Assembly (NCBI RefSeq): GCF_001905825.1
Contig: NZ_LIVV01000001.1
Span: 537,299-601,298, forward strand
DNA from: Streptomyces sp. CB02009
Lineage (GTDB): Bacteria; Actinomycetota; Actinomycetes; Streptomycetales; Streptomycetaceae
Direction: 5' to 3'
Length of the DNA stretch: 64,000 nucleotides
The number at the start of each line of letters is the position of its first letter. Positions within the stretch are counted from its first letter, which is position 1. The position numbers and the translations under genes were made by a program. Below the pieces are notes generated by a model, which ran no database searches, was not told the DNA's origin, and saw only the letters and a program-made list of their open reading frames with translations. This document shows positions 29,810 to 37,588 of the stretch, in pieces.

Positions 29810-30778
29810 CTACGCGGGCATGGTGAGGGTGAGGCGCACGAGTTCCGGGGGGTACGACTGCAGCGGACGGCTCCGCAGCAGGCTGTTCACCGGCTCGTCG
29901 ACCACCGTCACTCGTGTCGTGGGGTCGAGCGCGCTGATCCGCCCGACCAGCAGGTCCGCGAACGGCCCGCACTCGACGACGAGGCCGCCTGTCACCGCCC
30001 AAGCCGGCTGCGTTCCACCGGCCCGGCGCATCCCCGTCGATACCAGGAGCAGCAGTTCGTCCACGGCCGCGTCGACCAGGCCGCTCGCCACGAGGTCTCC
30101 GTCCTCTGACCAGGCGCCCGTCACACAGCGCGCGAAGCGCGCCACGGCCTGCCGAGGGTGCGGCTGCTCCGCCACCCGCCTGGCCACCTCCCGTACCGGT
30201 CGACCTGCGTCGGCTTCGATGCGGTCGGTCACTGACGTCGCCGGCCCCCGTCCGTCGCCGGCCCGTACTGCCGCGGCGAGGCCGGCACGGCCCATCCAGA
30301 AGGCACTGCCCTCGTCCGAGGCGAGGTACTCCCAGCCGCCGACCCGGATCACAGTCCCGCTCCGGTTCATCACCATCGCGCCACTGCCGGTCCCTGCCAC
30401 CAACACCCCGCCGGCCCCCGCCACCGGCGGTGCGACGATCAAGCCGTCGATGTCGTTGGTGAGGACCATCTCGCCCACGATGGCCGACCTGCTCAGGCAC
30501 TCCGTCATCACCTCGGCCCAGTGGCCCAGGGTTTCCGCGCTGATCGCCGCACCTGCCAGTATCCCGGACACGGGGATGTCGTCGTTGTGCCGGACGTACT
30601 CCGCCACACGATTCACGGTGGCGCGGAGCGACGCACGAGCTTCCTCCGCGTCGCACGAGGCCGGGTTGAGAGACCCGAACCCGTACGGGCGAGCAGTGGA
30701 GCGCCGCGGCCCTTCGATCGCCAACCGGGTGTTCGTTCCTCCGCTGTCGATGGCGAAGCGCATGACGCGGCGGCTCAT
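29810..30778 (-). CDS. BadF/BadG/BcrA/BcrD-type kinase, GlcNAc-kinase-like
   Basis: 322 residues. Predicted ATP-dependent small-molecule kinase. ASKHA-fold motifs: phosphate 1 FAIDSGGTNTRLAIEG (about 8-23), the catalytic Asp region LTNDIDGLIVAPP (about 105), phosphate 2 GVLVAGTGSGAMVMN (about 123-137), and GGWEYLASDEGSAFWMG (about 147-163), which matches the GGW...DEGS signature of N-acetylglucosamine kinases. Its ATG overlaps the cyclase stop (ATGA), so the two are made together. The substrate may be the cyclase product or a sugar that becomes its substrate; that is inference. Confidence 0.8.
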   Translation of the reverse strand: MSRRVMRFAIDSGGTNTRLAIEGPRRSTARPYGFGSLNPASCDAEEARASLRATVNRVAEYVRHNDDIPVSGILAGAAISAETLGHWAEVMTECLSRSAIVGEMVLTNDIDGLIVAPPVAGAGGVLVAGTGSGAMVMNRSGTVIRVGGWEYLASDEGSAFWMGRAGLAAAVRAGDGRGPATSVTDRIEADAGRPVREVARRVAEQPHPRQAVARFARCVTGAWSEDGDLVASGLVDAAVDELLLLVSTGMRRAGGTQPAWAVTGGLVVECGPFADLLVGRISALDPTTRVTVVDEPVNSLLRSRPLQSYPPELVRLTLTMPA

Positions 30779-31944
30779 GCGGCTGCCCGCTCTCGCATCG
30801 CTCGTACCAGCACTTCGGTATCCACCTCGTCCAGGACGACCAACTCGCCCACTGTGCGAGGCAGCACGTACCGGAGCTTTCCGCCGCGAACGCGCCGGAT
30901 GCCGTCGAGATGCTCGACGACCGCGTCGATGAGGGCGTCCGGTACGGACAGAGGGAGTCCGTACCGGGTGAGCAGGCGGAGGAAAGCACGGCAGGTCTCA
31001 CGGTCCGAGATGCCCAGCAGGGCGGAAGTCCTCGCCGCGGTGGCCATGCCGATGGCGACCGCCTCGCCGTGACGCCAGTTGCGGTACTGGTCGGCGCTCT
31101 CCAGGGCGTGGCCGACGGAATGCCCGAAGTTCAGCACACGCGCCAGGTCCGTCTCGAACGGGTCGTCGGCGAGCAGCCTCAACTTCTCCTCCACCGCTGC
31201 GCCGATCACGTCCATCAGCGAGGGTCCGTCCTTCGCCAGCAGGAGTTCCGCGTGCTCTGTGAGGTACGCGAACAACGCACCGGAGCGTTGCGCGGCGCTC
31301 ACCTTGATGCATTCGGCGAGGCCCGCACTGACATCACGGCGTTCCAGGGTCTCCAGGAGAGTGACGTCGGTGACCACCCCGACAGGGTGGTGGAAGGCGC
31401 CCAAGGCGTTCTTGGCTGCGGGGGAATTGATCGCCGTCTTTCCGCCGATGGCGGCATCCGCCTGGGAGAGGATCGTCGTCGGGACGTTGATGTAGGGCAC
31501 GCCGCGCAGATAGGTGGCAGCGGCGAAGCCCCCCAAGTCGGTGAGGGAGCCACCTCCGACGATCACCAGCACGTCGTGGCGCCGCATGCCGGCATCCTGC
31601 ATCCACTCCACGACACCACGCCAGGCGTCGATCGACTTGATGCCCTCGCCGGCCGTGAGAAGGTGCTGCCGGCTGTCGTCCAGCGGTCCCAGGGCCGACA
31701 GCACCCGCGCTCCCGTCCCGTTGCCCCAGACGGCACGATCTGCCAGAACGAAAGGTCGGGCATCAGCCACCTGTTGGCACAGATCACGCTCCACGTTGCC
31801 TGAGCCGATGGCGACGGCCCCGGAGAACTCACGAAAGTAGCGAAAGTGCAGATGGCGAACGATCGGGCTCGATAAGGGGTGCACAACCCTCCCAGACCGG
31901 ATGGCATTTGCCTCATTGAGGCTCCGCGATCGCTCTTCTGTCAA
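30775..31944 (-). CDS. Sugar phosphate cyclase of the 3-dehydroquinate synthase family
   Basis: 389 residues from TTG 31944 (GGAGG 4 bases upstream); GTG 31884 is an alternative. Cyclises a sugar phosphate with NAD and zinc. NAD site VIVGGGSLTDLGGFAAATYL (about 132-150), then VPTTILSQADAAIGGKTAIN; zinc ligands Glu in AGLAECIKVS, His in LNFGHSVGHALE, His in HGEAVAIGM. Catalytic Lys/Arg/Asn of DHQ synthase appear retained, including KLRYVLPRTVGE near the end. It overlaps a kinase gene and no aro genes are near, so a specialised (cyclitol-type) role is more likely than shikimate synthesis. Codon at 31875-31873 is TTA in either start model. Confidence 0.82.
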   Translation of the reverse strand: MTEERSRSLNEANAIRSGRVVHPLSSPIVRHLHFRYFREFSGAVAIGSGNVERDLCQQVADARPFVLADRAVWGNGTGARVLSALGPLDDSRQHLLTAGEGIKSIDAWRGVVEWMQDAGMRRHDVLVIVGGGSLTDLGGFAAATYLRGVPYINVPTTILSQADAAIGGKTAINSPAAKNALGAFHHPVGVVTDVTLLETLERRDVSAGLAECIKVSAAQRSGALFAYLTEHAELLLAKDGPSLMDVIGAAVEEKLRLLADDPFETDLARVLNFGHSVGHALESADQYRNWRHGEAVAIGMATAARTSALLGISDRETCRAFLRLLTRYGLPLSVPDALIDAVVEHLDGIRRVRGGKLRYVLPRTVGELVVLDEVDTEVLVRAMRERAAA

Positions 31945-32380
31945 GAGGCCTCCACCGGAGCGGCCGGGAGCTCCGGCCCCGGTGGCCCACGTTGTTCGAC
32001 TCCTGGTTGCATGCCCCCGGCATTCCCCGCCGGATGCTCAGGCGGTCCCGTCACCGAGGCGGAGTCACGACCTGGACGCGACAGGGCTCGCAACGTCCCG
32101 TACGGGCGCGGGACCGCCGGAGCGTGGGCACCGCCCGGGCGGCAGGCCCTGCTCCGGTGCCGAGTTCGCCTGGGGTGGCGGTAGCTGGCCAGGACGCGCC
32201 TTCCGCGGGCCGGGTTGTGCTGAGCCAGGTCGGCGGCCAGGCCCTCTCCGGCGTCGAACGGCAAACGCACCCGGTCCGCGAACAGGTGGGTTCGGGTGCT
32301 CTCCGTGGGCGGTGGTCTGGCGCCTGGCGACTTGCCGCCCGCATTCCACACCCCAGTACCGAGCAAATCAGCTCTCCCAC
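31945..32380. other. Intergenic region upstream of the cyclase, with a hairpin
   Basis: A composite hairpin lies right before the cyclase start: outer arms CCACCGG (31952-31958) and CCGGTGG (31979-31985), inner arms GGCCGG and CCGGCC (31962-31978). Its right-hand bases include the GGAGG that would serve as ribosome site, so it could limit translation. The rest shows no supported gene; frames through it lack recognisable domains. Confidence 0.5.
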
Positions 32381-33024
32381 ATGATCCATGCAATGATCGC
32401 CGACGACGTCCTGGGCCGGCTCGGTCTGTCGGACCTCCTCGACGGCGACGAGGGGTATCGAGGTCGTCGCCGAAGCCTCCGATGGCTGGAGGCCGTCGAG
32501 CGGGCCGCAGCCCGTGCAATCGACGTCGCTCTCGTCGACGTTCGCATGCTCCGCATGGACGGCATCGCTGCGATTCCTCACCTGCTCGCCCTGCCCGCCC
32601 GAAGATCATCACACTGACCACCTTTGACTTGGACGAGTTCGTCTACAGCGCGCTGGCCGCCGGTGCCGACGGCTTCCTCCTCAAAGAAACCGACCCGACG
32701 GAGATCCAGCGCGTCGTCCACCTCGTGGCCTCGGGATCCGCCATGCTCAGCCCCACCGCCGCCCGTCGCCTTGCCGACCGCTACCACCGCACCAACCAGC
32801 CACAGACCATCACCGCGCGAGCCCGGATTGCGCCCCTGACTCCCCGGGAGAGCGGCGTCCTCGCCCTCCTTGCGCGCGGCGATGCGAACGCCGAGATCGC
32901 GCAGCGGCTAGGCATGCGCGAAAGCACCGCGAAGACCCATGTCAGCCGGATCCTGAGCGCCCTCCAGGTGAGCAACCGCGTGCAAGCCGCGCTCCTTGCC
33001 CGAGATGCCGGCCTGACGCCGTGA
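32381..33024 (+). pseudogene. LuxR/NarL-type response regulator, frameshifted
   Basis: Pieces of one response regulator lie in three frames: receiver start MIHAMIADDVLGRLGLSDLL from 32381; IEVVAEASDG from about 32458; EAVERAAARAIDVALVDVRM (phosphoacceptor Asp present) from about 32488; then PKIITLTTFDLDEFVYSALA from about 32599 through the LuxR helix-turn-helix LTPRESGVLALLARGDANAE to the stop at 33024. At least three indels interrupt it. The open frame from 32296 covers only the C-terminal two thirds. No histidine kinase partner is adjacent. Confidence 0.8.
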
Positions 33025-33239
33025 AGCCAGCGGTAGACCAGGCGGCAGGCGATGGGCGTGTACGCGGGGTCGGCTGGTCGCAGCGGAGCTTCGGGAAGCT
33101 GGACGAGTACGCGTCGTTCCGCAGTCTGCTCGACCGGCTGCCATCCACGCTCGCCGAGTCAGCGGCCCAGAGCATCGACACCCTGGATCCCGGCGGGCTG
33201 GAGTAGACCATCACCGATCCCGGTCCGCGACCGGAAGAC

Positions 33240-33527
33240 CCGCGCGTCCTCACGCAACTACCGGTTCTCCGCGAACGTGCAGGTCATCATCGACGCCGAC
33301 ACCAGGTCCACCGGGCTTGTCGTCCCACACCGCAAACGCCCCGGCCGGGCCCTGCTGCCCGACGAGGAGGAAGACAACGCCGAGCACCGCAAGGTCCGGG
33401 CCCGTGTTGAGCACGCCTTCGCCCGCATGAAGCACTACTCCTCCGCGACTGCCGACAGCGCGGCAACGGCCTCCACCACGCCGCCCAGGCCGTCGCCCAC
33501 ATGCACAACCTCGCCATGACAGCGTGA
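33240..33527 (+). mobile_element. IS5-family transposase remnant
   Basis: The frame contains NYRFSANVQVIIDADTR, then without the expected central DDE-domain stretch TGLVVPHRKRPGRALLP and HRKVRARVEHAFARMK, the C-terminal signature of IS5-group transposases. After a frameshift near 33432 it continues LRDCRQRGNGLHHAAQAVAH and ends HNLAMTA at TGA 33527. Missing N-terminus, internal deletion and frameshift show it is inactive. No terminal repeats were found. Confidence 0.8.
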
Positions 33528-33600
33528 CCCGGCCAGCCTGAAACCGGCCCTGAACTGCCCAGACGCGACCTGGAAGGGGAGCCTGCCGAGAAAGACCGGC

Positions 33601-33693
33601 ATCACCGACCCGGTCACGCAGGACCTTCTGATCGGCATCACCGGCGTTCGGGAGAAACAGCACTGGATGCTCCAGGCGGGTACAAGCGACTGA
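33601..33693 (+). pseudogene. C-terminal remnant of a Dps/ferritin-like gene
   Basis: Thirty codons read ITDPVTQDLLIGITGVREKQ then HWMLQAGTSD and TGA. The DPVTxDLLIGI...EKQHWM pattern is the last helix of Dps DNA-protection proteins. No upstream Dps sequence remains; the IS5 remnant occupies that position. A hairpin right after the stop looks like the old gene's terminator. Confidence 0.65.
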
Positions 33694-33700
33694 GGAGTAC

Positions 33701-33729
33701 GGACTGCGCGCCTGAACGGTGCGCAGTCC
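33701..33729 (+). terminator. Hairpin after the Dps remnant
   Basis: Perfect 9-bp arms GGACTGCGC (33701-33709) and GCGCAGTCC (33721-33729), loop of 11 bases, 8 bases after the remnant's stop codon. Confidence 0.7.
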
Positions 33730-34053
33730 CACCGGCGCATCCCCTGCCGCTGAACAGCGAGGCATCCTCGCCTGCGGCGGCGCGCACGCGGCCAAGCTGC
33801 AGGACTCTGGGTGCGGGAGCGGGTCCACTCGCGCACGTTGAAGCAGGGAAGGGCCGCGGCCGGCGAGGCGAGCAGTCCTGATGATCGGTGTGCCGGCTGC
33901 GGATCCCCTTGTCCTGACACGGGCGAGGACGTGTCTTCCGGAAGCATGGGCTGTGGTCACGCTGATCGGCCGGAACTTTCCCTCCCGCAGGCAACACCAC
34001 GCCCTAGACTGCGACCGCTCCAAGACCTGGAGATCACCGGGAGGGTGTGCAAG

Positions 34054-34779
34054 ATGAGACGAGCACTGATCAGCGCATTCGCGGCCGTGGCGTTAGTCGT
34101 GTCCGGGGGGAGCGTCGCCACCGCTTCCGACAGCGCTCCGCCACGCACCACGCACGGCCCTTGCCAGTACACGCAGACCCCGGACGAGCCGCCTGCGCGG
34201 CCTGTTCCGCTGCCGCCCGACCCGCGGCGCACGCCCAGCCGTGGCACGGTGGACATGGCGGTTCCGACCAGCCAGGGCCCGCTCCAGCTGCAGGTGGACC
34301 GGGCCAAGGCGCCGTGCACGGTGCAGAGTTTTCTGCACCTGGCACGGCACGGGTTCTACGACCGCACGGTCTGTCACCGTCTGACGGCGTATCCGACGCT
34401 GAAGGTCCTGCAGTGCGGCGACCCGACCGGTACCGGTGAGGGCGGCCCCGGATACAAGTACAAGGACGAGCTGCCGGTGGCCCTGCCGCCCGCACCCACC
34501 GATCCCACCGGCACGCGCCGCCTCTACGGGCGCGGCCTGCTGGCGATGGCCAATGCCGGTCCGAACACGAACGGCTCACAGTTCTTCGTCGTCTACGGCG
34601 ACTCCGCATTGCGACCGAACTACACGGTGTTCGGCACGGTCGGCCCCAACGGTCTGACAACACTCGACAAGATCGCCGCCGCAGGCATCGAGCCGACGGC
34701 GGAGAACCCGGCACCGGTCGACGGCACTCCCGTCCTTCGAACCGAACTGCTCCGCGTCCGGCCGTCCTGCCGGCATTGA
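34054..34779 (+). CDS. Secreted cyclophilin-type peptidyl-prolyl cis-trans isomerase
   Basis: 241 residues from ATG 34054 after GGGAGGG. Assists folding of exported proteins by proline isomerisation. The N-terminus MRRALISAFAAVALVVSGG is a Sec signal peptide without lipobox. Cyclophilin core from about residue 70: CTVQSFLHLARHGFYDRTVCHRL, GRGLLAMANAGPNTNGSQFF (the conserved A-N-xG-NTNGSQFF), and YTVFGTV. Arg of the active-site FxR is replaced by CHR. The signal-peptide Leu14 is a TTA codon (34093-34095), so it may be bldA-dependent. Confidence 0.9.
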   Translation: MRRALISAFAAVALVVSGGSVATASDSAPPRTTHGPCQYTQTPDEPPARPVPLPPDPRRTPSRGTVDMAVPTSQGPLQLQVDRAKAPCTVQSFLHLARHGFYDRTVCHRLTAYPTLKVLQCGDPTGTGEGGPGYKYKDELPVALPPAPTDPTGTRRLYGRGLLAMANAGPNTNGSQFFVVYGDSALRPNYTVFGTVGPNGLTTLDKIAAAGIEPTAENPAPVDGTPVLRTELLRVRPSCRH

Positions 34780-34930
34780 CGCACCACGACGCGGCCACGT
34801 CCTCGATGAGCTTGCCCGGCGCCTGCGGCCACCCCAGGCGGACGGCGCCGACCGAGTGAAGGAACCGCGTGCGGCAGGGGAGGGCCAGGAGACCCCAGCC
34901 GGCTGCTCTCGCGGGGAAGTCGGGCCTCTC

Positions 34931-35587
34931 TCAGATGGTGACCGGGCCGTGGGCGGTGGCGAACTCGACCGAGACCAGGCCCGGTTCTTCATCCTCGACC
35001 CAGGTGACGTCGATCTGGTCGAGGGGGTGGTCCGCCGGTTCGCCGAGGAATTCGGCGATGGAGTCGGCGTCGCCGGCGATGGAGACTCCTCGGATGGTGG
35101 TGGAGGTACGCGGGTCGGCGCTCGGTCGCTCCTGGCTGGGAATCAACCACTGCAGGAAATAGGGTAGTTGCGGGTCCTCCATGAGTTCCAGCAGGCCGAT
35201 CTGCTTCCACCTCAGGTCGAACCCGTCGGGGCGGACACGGTGGCCATCGGTCGAGGTGCGGCCGAGGCGGGTCTCGACCGGGGCGATGTCGTCGACGGAG
35301 ACCACCCAGCCGAGCCAGCCGCCGCCCTCGGCGGCGCGGCGCGCGACCGCCTGGCCGAAGGGTGCGCGGTCGGCGGCGGGGTGGTCGAGCGTGGTGACGA
35401 CCTCGACGTAGGTGCCGCCGCTCAGCGGGAGAAGGAAGTTGCGGGTCCCGAATCGCGGGTGTACGCCCCCGTCGACGAACCCGGCGCCGAGGGCCGACCC
35501 GATCCGCTGGACGGTCGAGACGAAGCTGTCGCGGGCCACCGCATAGGACACGTGATCAAGTCGCACTTCGGCATCATCACCCGACAA
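34931..35587 (-). CDS. VOC family (glyoxalase-like) protein
   Basis: 218 residues from TTG 35587; GTG 35566 (VRLDHVSYAV) is an alternative. The first strand RLDHVSYAVARD with His, the GGVHPRFGTRNFLLPLSGGTYVEVVT segment (about 45-70) and the second half with ISIAGDADSIAEFLG-type sequence fit the glyoxalase-like domain used by metal-dependent dioxygenases and isomerases. Substrate unknown. Stands alone, with the cyclophilin gene converging from the left. Confidence 0.75.
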   Translation of the reverse strand: MSGDDAEVRLDHVSYAVARDSFVSTVQRIGSALGAGFVDGGVHPRFGTRNFLLPLSGGTYVEVVTTLDHPAADRAPFGQAVARRAAEGGGWLGWVVSVDDIAPVETRLGRTSTDGHRVRPDGFDLRWKQIGLLELMEDPQLPYFLQWLIPSQERPSADPRTSTTIRGVSIAGDADSIAEFLGEPADHPLDQIDVTWVEDEEPGLVSVEFATAHGPVTI

Positions 35588-35864
35588 ACCCGTCCATGTC
35601 CCGACGCCACGCCCGCCTCCCCGGCCGCGTGCGCCGTGGATCCAGTCGTGGAGCGGTGTGGTGCGGGGCGGTGCGGGGCGGACCGGTACGCACCCCGGCC
35701 GCCGTCGCCGTCCTCGCGGCGGCCGTTGTCGTGATCAGCGGGCCCGCAACGCGCCTTCCCCCACGGCGATGTGAGTAGCGCTACTCAGGCGTCAGGGGTC
35801 GCCCCGCCGCACGCTGGAACCCTCGTCGACACGGCGGGACGGATCCGTCCAGGAGGAATCGATC
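35588..35864. other. Intergenic region upstream of the 111-residue membrane protein
   Basis: Contains GC-rich simple sequence (GGTGCGGGGC repeated twice near 35660) and the palindrome at 35772. A 60-codon frame at 35596-35778 has no ribosome site and is not supported. Confidence 0.4.
35772..35787. promoter_or_regulatory. Perfect 16-bp palindrome upstream of membrane protein gene
   Basis: TGAGTAGCGCTACTCA is fully self-complementary and 77 bases before the start at 35865. Probably an operator for a dimeric regulator, possibly the TetR protein encoded next, though the TetR gene's own operator has a different sequence. Confidence 0.5.
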
Positions 35865-36200
35865 ATGCGAGACAGTCGCCCCCGCGCACTCGTCCGGCTC
35901 ACGTTCGCCAACCCCGCCTCGCTGGTCTACCTCGGCATGGTGACCGCGGCAGCGCTCCCCATAGTGTTCGCCTCGGCGACGGCGGACAGCAGCTTCGCGG
36001 CCGTCTGGATGCTCCTGATCACCGCGCCCACCAGCATGCTCCTGCTCCTCCCCGACTTCGCGGACGGCGACTCGGGCCCGGCGACCGGGTACTTCCTCGC
36101 GGCGCTGGCCCTCTCCGCGCTGCTCCAGTCGTTCCTCCTCGGTCTCGTGTACCGGGGACTCCGGGGAAAGCCGGCGCGGCAAGCCCGCACCATTGCGTGA
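35865..36200 (+). CDS. SCO4225-type small membrane protein
   Basis: 111 residues from ATG 35865 with AGGAGG upstream. Three or so membrane segments: LVYLGMVTAAALPIVFAS, FAAVWMLLITAPTSMLLLL, and GYFLAALALSALLQSFLLGL. The sequence matches what I know as the SCO4225 family of Streptomyces, whose function is unknown. The acidic loop PDFADGDSGP between helices 2 and 3 is conserved in that group. It precedes the tetR operon but is separated from it by a strong operator. Confidence 0.65.
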   Translation: MRDSRPRALVRLTFANPASLVYLGMVTAAALPIVFASATADSSFAAVWMLLITAPTSMLLLLPDFADGDSGPATGYFLAALALSALLQSFLLGLVYRGLRGKPARQARTIA

Positions 36201-36265
36201 AGACCCTCTCCTCGTCGTGTCTCTCGGTCGCCTCTCTCTGTGTCGGCCGACAGTCCACGTCGCGC

Positions 36266-36308
36266 AGGTACCACTGGGGTGTACTGCTGGTACACCCCAG
36301 TGGTACCT
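36266..36308. promoter_or_regulatory. Long inverted-repeat operator of the tetR operon
   Basis: Perfect 19-bp arms: AGGTACCACTGGGGTGTAC (36266-36284) and its complement (36290-36308), five bases between. Each arm is itself a partial dyad (GTAC...GTAC), so two repressor dimers may bind. It covers the likely -35/-10 region; TACCTT (36304-36309) as -10 would make the tetR transcript leaderless. Confidence 0.8.
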
Positions 36309-36315
36309 TGCAGTT

Positions 36316-36981
36316 ATGCCTCTACCTCGTTTCGACCGCCTGCCTGCGGAACGCCGTGAGCACATCCTGGGGACGGCGCGTCGGCACTTCGCCGAGCACG
36401 GTGCCGAGGGTGCGTCCTACAACAAGATCATCGAAGCCGCGGGAGTCTCCAAGACCGCCGCCTACCACTACTTCGACGGCCGCGAGGACCTGCTCAACGC
36501 GGTCCTCGACGGTGTGCTCGCGCGACTTCTCGGCGCCCTCGGCCCGTGGGCCCCGGCGCGTGACGAGGCCGACTTCCGCTCCAGGTTCGCCGGCGGCTCC
36601 GCCGCCCTCGCCACCCATCTGCGGGACCACCCCGAGGACCTGGCCCTCGCCGACGCCGCCATCGGGCGCACCCACACCGGCCCGTGGCTCGCATGGTTCG
36701 AGGCCCTGGTCACGGACGGTCAGCGGCTCGGGATGATCCGCACCGACGTGGACCACGGGCTTCTGGTGTCCGCGACCGCGGCGGTCATCAGGGCCGCCGA
36801 CGCCTGGGCCCTGGCCCGTATGACGAGCGACCGCATCCCTCCCGAAGCCGTGGACTCCCCGGACGACGAAGCCCCGGCACAGCTGTGGTGCCTTCTGCGC
36901 GGAATGTGGGGCGGGGCCGCCGTCACCACGACCACCGGCGCCGCCACGACCACCGGAGGGGGCCCGGCCGATGCGAGGTGA
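36316..36981 (+). CDS. TetR family transcriptional regulator
   Basis: 221 residues from ATG 36316, which lies about one turn after the -10-like TACCTT and has no Shine-Dalgarno, so translation may be leaderless. The N-terminal helix-turn-helix (about 10-55) reads REHILGTARRHFAEHGAEGA and GVSKTAAYHYFDGREDLLNA. The C-terminal ligand domain is Ala-rich and ends in a Thr/Gly-rich tail. It should repress itself through the 19-bp-arm operator and, with it, the two downstream overlapping genes. Confidence 0.9.
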   Translation: MPLPRFDRLPAERREHILGTARRHFAEHGAEGASYNKIIEAAGVSKTAAYHYFDGREDLLNAVLDGVLARLLGALGPWAPARDEADFRSRFAGGSAALATHLRDHPEDLALADAAIGRTHTGPWLAWFEALVTDGQRLGMIRTDVDHGLLVSATAAVIRAADAWALARMTSDRIPPEAVDSPDDEAPAQLWCLLRGMWGGAAVTTTTGAATTTGGGPADAR

Positions 36982-37588
36982 CGTGCAGATCTCCTGGGAG
37001 GTACCGGCGACCCCGCCCGGCCTCGCGGGACGCCTGGAGCGGTTCATGGGCCCCGGAAAGTCGCGATCCGAGTCCGTAGTGGAGACACTCGGCCTTCTCG
37101 GCTGCGCATCCCTCCTGGCCGCCGGCCTGTCGACCTCCGGGATCCTGCGCGACCTGTCCACCGCGCAACTCGTCGTGGTCGCCCTCGCGGGACTCGACCT
37201 CATAGGCGGGGTACTGACCAACGCCACCAACGCCGCGAAGCGCTGGTACCACCGCGCCGCCCCGGGCGCCCGACGCGCCCGACTGCTGTTCGTCTCCGCG
37301 CATCTGACCCACCTCGCCGCCATGGGGCTCGTCGTCCTGTCCGGTGATCTGACGTGGACGCTCACGAATGCCGCGCTGCTGCTCGGTGGGGCGGTGACCG
37401 TGGAATACGCCCCCCTGCACCTCAGACGGCCGGTGGCGATGGCCCTGTTGACGGCGGCCGTCCTGGTCAACCTGTTCTGGCTATCGGTGCCCACCGCGCT
37501 CGCCTGGTTCGCGCCGCTGTTCTTCCTCAAGCTGCTCGTCTGCCACCTCGTGCCCGAGGCGCCGCTGGAACGGAAGCGCGATGCCTGA
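36971..37588 (+). CDS. Integral membrane protein in the tetR operon
   Basis: 205 residues from ATG 36971, overlapping tetR by 11 bases. About five membrane helices (for example ETLGLLGCASLLAAGLS, LVVVALAGLDLIGGVLT, LTHLAAMGLVVLSG, NAALLLGGAVTVEYAPL and MALLTAAVLVNLFWL). A conserved-looking NATNAAKRWYHR follows helix 2. I do not recognise the family; the TetR context suggests a role in drug or membrane stress response, which is inference. Confidence 0.7.
   Translation: MRGDVQISWEVPATPPGLAGRLERFMGPGKSRSESVVETLGLLGCASLLAAGLSTSGILRDLSTAQLVVVALAGLDLIGGVLTNATNAAKRWYHRAAPGARRARLLFVSAHLTHLAAMGLVVLSGDLTWTLTNAALLLGGAVTVEYAPLHLRRPVAMALLTAAVLVNLFWLSVPTALAWFAPLFFLKLLVCHLVPEAPLERKRDA

Larger units (their letters stand above)
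33025..34053. other. Debris region: transposase and Dps remnants
   Basis: About 1 kb without an intact gene. It contains the IS5-type remnant, the Dps tail and its terminator, listed separately. The first 200 bases (33030-33206) have a short open frame ending LDPGGLE that I do not recognise. The last 300 bases lead to the cyclophilin promoter; TAGACT near 34013 could be its -10. Confidence 0.55.

Noticed and set aside
35596..35778. 60-codon frame with a hydrophobic stretch upstream of the SCO4225-type gene
   Set aside because: No ribosome site, Arg-rich remainder and overlap with a likely operator.
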